64,000 nucleotides of DNA from Nymphaea colorata (taxonomy: Eukaryota; Streptophyta; Magnoliopsida; Nymphaeales; Nymphaeaceae). The number at the start of each line of letters is the position of its first letter. Within the stretch, counting starts at the first letter, position 1. Made by a program: the position numbers and the translations under genes. The stretch lies in contig NC_045141.1 of assembly GCF_008831285.2 (NCBI RefSeq), positions 26,463,315 through 26,527,314 on the forward strand, given 5' to 3'. Below the pieces are notes generated by a model. The model did no database searches. It was not told where the DNA came from and saw only the letters and a program-made list of their open reading frames with translations. Positions 60,401-64,000 of this stretch are shown piece by piece.

Positions 60401-63400
60401 TGAAACCCCTCCATGTATACAGCTCAACTTGCAACAGAGATAGCCGACGGCTAGCTCAGTCTTGTCAAAAGTCAAAATTAATGAGAACTGAGCAGCCAAA
60501 AAAGAAAAAAAGAAATGCAATAATCACAAGAAACATGAATTACATAATCAACTGATATGCAATACATACTGCCTTATATACACATGCTAGCTATACATAT
60601 AATACATGAATATATTCATGTACTCAGTTAAAAGAATGTGCATACTTACACTATTTTTAACACCCTCAGACTTGTGGTGTCACACGAAAGTTTGCTCAAA
60701 AGTAGAAGAGGACAAGACTTGGTAAAAGAGGTCCTCCAACTGAGACTTGGAAGTAACATATGCTAGATTAATATTCTTCCTTAGATCTTCCTCATGAACA
60801 TGGTGGTAGTCCATCACAGTGTTTGGTACACTTATGAAAGGTATGATTGTTGGCAATGCATATTGTTCTCTTATTATTGCAGTCACACCATAACTTCATG
60901 AGTTGCTGACCAGTGGTTAGAGGTTCTCACTCTAATCCTTCCGGAAGTATGAACCAAACAAACTTGAAGACAAACTTCATAAACTGTGAAAAAAGTTGTT
61001 TCATAATAAAAGATAACTTTAAAAGTAAGAAGGTAAAATGTTAAAATAAATTTTGTGAAATTGTGAAATCCAGTGACTTGGGATTCAACCCATCCATTAT
61101 TGGCTCGTGACATGACAGGTCAACTTGGTCACTTGGGTTAAATTTTGTGAACTATTTTTTTTGAAAGAAATGCGATGTAAGAACTTGTCATTTAAACATA
61201 AACAAATTGTAGGGCGACCTGATTACTTGTATAATTCGGAAATAACTTAAATCAGCATCAAGTCAAAGTCATGGTTAAGTTATATTTACACATAATAGCC
61301 AGAAATTCCTTATTAAGCTTCTTTATATTTGCATACTTCAATATAATCGAGTACCACATATCCATATGTCAATTGAAACAAACACTCAACAAAAACAAGC
61401 ATTAAGGTCAAGATAATATCTATCACCAAATTTTGGGCAAGTGGAATTTTGGGCCAGTCTTTCTGAGTTTTGGATAAAACCAAGTCTCCTTATTGGGTTG
61501 TCTTGATAGGGGCCGAATCGGGCAAGTCAGCAAGTTGACTTGGTGAATCTTAAACATTGATAAAAATCATTGTATTTGCACTAAATTGATTTGTTTTGTA
61601 TTATGAAAAATTATAAAGAATGCGAAACAGAAGCTTTGCAAAATATGTCCAACAAAAACACGAGCAATGATCAACAAGATAAGGTGGCAAGATATTCCCC
61701 TTTTTGAGATAATAGTTGCGGGAGTCCATGCATTTGAGTCCAAGTCAAATGGTTTCCTTTATATGTGATTTTTTATTTTTAAATAGCATGCGCTTGTCCA
61801 ACAATGCAGTCTTTATAATAAAATTTCTCATTGTATAAGTTTTTAAACAAAAGAATTGAATACATTTTTGTTTACATTTGGATGGCCAAATATTTGATGC
61901 CAAACATCTTGGATTCTTTTCACAAATAAGATAACAGGAATGATGTTTCAATGACATAAAGCAAATCTATAACTTATTAGTTTTTTGTTCTTGTCAAATC
62001 AACTTCCCAAACAGGCGTCCTGCATGGGATGATCTTTTGATGAAAGACAGAGAAGAGATTCAAGATTATTTCTGGAATACATCTATCTTTTGGAACAGGA
62101 ATACTAATCCTTTTGAACTTGTAGACCTTTTGATGCTCTTAATATAAAGAGAGGAGCGTTAAAAAATGAAAGAAGAGATACCATTGATTTGTTCAAACTC
62201 GGGCCTAAGTTAATTAAGAAAGTTAAAGAAATGCTCTTTTTGAAGTTGCTTTTGTCTCACCTTCATTGCATTTTCTTGTCACTTGGGTTCAATATGACTA
62301 ACTCATACCAAATAGCTGATATTTTGGGTTAAAATAATTTCTTACACTTATGCTCGTCTGCTTAAACTGAAGTGCCTTTTGTTGAACCAGAAAAATTGTG
62401 AGACATATCTCTTGAGGCACATATCCTCTTGAGGTAGTTTTGTTTCTCATTCGCTTAAATTTAAAAGATTTGCATTAATTCTTCCATCAACAGTTTTAAA
62501 TATCCAAGAATGTACTGTCACTGTTCTTCATTTCTCATTCTTCATGCTTCTTTCAAGGCTTTGTCTTTCTCATCATGACTAATAATCTTGATTTCTCAAT
62601 CTTCTATTTTGGTAAGCTTGGGTTTGGGTTCTGCAATTGTTCCCCATGATGTGGACTCCAATTTGCAGAATCACAGACACAAGATTAAATTTCCCAAGCC
62701 ATTAACTTTGTAACTGATGGAATATGATGCTTTACCACTACCAGCCATGTGATTTTTTAATATGCTAACTTGATGAAGATCTTTGGAATGAGAAAATAAA
62801 GATCTACTTTTCATGCTTCTTTTAAGAAGCCTTAACCTCTCTTTTTTTCATTTGAGAAAGAAATCAAGAACCAGATTGGCTCTGATACCATGTAGACTTA
62901 AACTTCAACAAAAATTAAACAAAAGAGGACTTTATTGACTTGCGAATGTTTGCACGAGAATCAATATAACTATATCTGAATAAGGGTACCAAATATTAAA
63001 TAAGCCTAGAGCATCGGGCCCGGGTACCTGACGGTCAGTCCGGGCCGGCCCGATTTAATTTTTATATTATTTTTATTTAATAATGATATATATATTTTAT
63101 TATTAAAAATATATTTTAGATTTAAAATTTTTTATTTTACATTTAAAAAATATTTTTTAATTTAACTGGGCCGGGTCCAGGCTCGATTGTCGGGTATCAA
63201 GCTTGGCCCGGACTCGATTTTCGGGTGTCATGCGTTTATTAGATATAGAATCTAAAAGTATTGAGGCATTACGTGCCATTTACCATGTGGCAATAAGAAA
63301 CCTGGCATAATCACACTAAACTAAATTTTGTAAATTTTGATCCAATCATCTTCTTTTGCAATTCCATACTATTGCTATTTTCTAATCTGGAATACAAGTC

Positions 63401-64000
63401 ATCTCCGATAAGGGTCACAGTGATATCCATAAATGCAGTATGGCAGAAGTTCATAAAAAGTTAAGCAGGTCAACTCTCAGCAAAGTATAGCCATGAATGG
63501 GGTTAATCTCCTCAATATATACAGCTCAACTAGCAACTAAGTTAACACCCATGTACACAATTAGTGTGTATATGCGTGTGCGTGTGTTTTAGAGAATATA
63601 ATTATGTTTACATGATTTTTACATTGAGATCCCAGTTAAATCTTGAGTTGTACTCAGCCTAGTTTATATAAAGACATCTGGCTCCAAGTGGCACTTACAT
63701 CTATGATCTCACAAATCACAAGCTTATTGGATGAACATGAGTTTATACAATTCTTCTTCATTTAGTTCACCAAATGTCCAGCTGCGAATAATCTATTCAC
63801 TAGCTTCCACACTAAATGCATACAGTAACAGTAGCTGGAGATACTGATTGTAGTAGACTAATCAGTGATCATCATTGCAGAATGGAGTGGTGCGGGCTTG
63901 TCTTGTGAGGACTTGTCTTGTGAGGATCTGGCATCATATTCTCCTTCTCTTTTGGATCAGTGTGATCGGACTTTTTCAACATTAAACTGCATTGTTGCCA
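57413..64000 (+). CDS. Third USP-kinase-U-box gene copy, 5' part (runs off the window)
   Basis: Exons with GT-AG borders: 57,413-57,608; 58,310-58,431; 58,899-59,020; 59,763-59,929; and the start of exon 5 at 63,881, open to the window end. Lengths and phases equal those of the intact copy (196, 122, 122), with exon 4 three bases longer (167 against 164). The product starts MDIHENEEGNMLAS and reads a USP-like domain: IAVAVNGSRNSKCALSWALE, SNVREDIVAAYKKEIEWE, ALVIGSSSRSIISRK, RISGCIPNFCTVYVISKGK. Exon 5 begins EWSGAGLSCEDL, with a short in-frame repeat (LSCEDLSCEDL), and continues ASYSPSLLDQ as in the intact copy. No stop or frameshift is seen so far. The coiled coil, kinase and U-box are expected beyond 64,000 but not seen. 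Intron 4 is about 3.95 kb against 1.35 kb in the neighbour because of inserted repeats. Confidence 0.85.
60152..60662 (-). repeat. Copia-like LTR (3' LTR of a minus-strand element), 511 bp
   Basis: On the minus strand it starts TGTTAAAAATAGTG right after a purine-rich CTGAGGG and ends GTTCTACA, giving TG...CA ends. It contains a TATATAAGGCAG promoter-like box. It follows directly on an RNase H remnant in the same orientation, as a 3' LTR should. It lies within intron 4 of the third gene copy. Confidence 0.72.
60663..60905 (-). pseudogene. Copia RNase H C-terminal remnant
   Basis: Minus-strand translation in shifting frames gives MKLWCDCNN, ICIANNHTFHKCTKH and then INLAYVTSKSQLEDLF and SSSTFEQ. 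These line up with the family pattern of CDN...IANNP..H.RTKH and YV.S..QLAD..TK..SS..FE. Several substitutions and frameshifts show it is dead. Confidence 0.72.
60906..62877 (-). mobile_element. Decayed inner part of the minus-strand Copia element
   Basis: About 2 kb of AT-rich sequence between the RNase H remnant and the primer site. No open frame or clear domain survives. It is assigned to the element only because it lies between two of its landmarks in the same orientation; part of it may be host intron or other insertions. Confidence 0.45.
62878..62890 (-). other. Primer-binding site of the minus-strand Copia element
   Basis: The plus strand reads GGCTCTGATACCA, the complement of TGGTATCAGAGCC, the plant Copia tRNA-Met primer site. 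It is followed (plus strand) by TGTAGACTT, the expected inner edge of a 5' LTR on the minus strand. Confidence 0.85.
62891..63740 (-). repeat. Presumed 5' LTR of the minus-strand Copia element, diverged and interrupted
   Basis: It begins TGTAGA like the other LTR. A block near 63,489-63,538 (AGCCATGAATGGGGT ... TATACAGCTCAACT) matches 60,380-60,436 in the 3' LTR. The rest does not match well, and an unrelated block is inserted at ~63,010-63,235. The right end is not determined. It may instead be a different element. Confidence 0.4.
63010..63235. repeat. Interspersed GGGCCGGG-flanked AT-rich element
   Basis: An AT-rich core (63,055-63,160, runs of TATTT/TTTAA) is bounded by GC-rich ends: ATCGGGCCCGGGTACC ... 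CCGGGCCGGCCCGA on the left and CTGGGCCGGGTCCAGG ... TTGGCCCGGACTCG on the right. It looks like a small non-coding interspersed repeat. No target duplication was identified. Confidence 0.5.

Overview
The window is nuclear DNA of a flowering plant. The evidence is GT-AG introns in genes of a plant-specific family (USP domain + protein kinase + U-box), typical plant Copia and chromovirus-type Gypsy retrotransposons with initiator-Met-tRNA primer sites, and small hAT-like MITEs. I cannot name the species from the sequence. The layout looks like a border between repeat-rich DNA and a small tandem gene cluster.

1-25,685 is one long tandem-repeat (satellite-like) array that also runs off the left edge. 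The basic monomer is about 230 bp. Monomer variants (about 208, 215, 225-230 and 321 bp) are ordered into a higher-order unit of about 1,429 bp, and multi-kilobase blocks have been copied again on top of that. Two foreign pieces interrupt it: a clean 281-bp solo LTR with a 5-bp target duplication (11,712-11,992) and a rearranged minus-strand Copia gag fragment (about 23,290-24,054).

25,686-39,481 is a transposon nest. Two hAT-like MITEs sit back to back (25,800-26,441). A decayed, 5'-truncated Ty3/Gypsy chromovirus (26,696 to about 36,300) is split inside its reverse transcriptase by a young, nearly intact Copia element (28,725-33,835, target duplication ATGAG). A 3-kb non-coding stretch after it (about 36,400-39,481) is probably a long LTR.

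40,026-64,000 holds three tandem relatives of one gene family: USP domain, coiled coil, non-RD protein kinase and C-terminal U-box (cytoplasmic kinase/E3 ubiquitin ligase, PUB type). Copy 1 (40,026-42,209) is a truncated, frameshifted pseudogene whose 5' half is missing next to the transposon nest; an intron carries a third MITE with a perfect 8-bp target duplication. Copy 2 (47,052-53,459) has eight exons and reads as a complete 753-residue protein, but it lacks a coiled-coil exon that the pseudogene still has. Copy 3 (57,413 to beyond 64,000) has the same first exons and a fourth intron enlarged to about 4 kb by a decayed minus-strand Copia element. The short open frames inside the satellite and the intergenic DNA do not look like genes.
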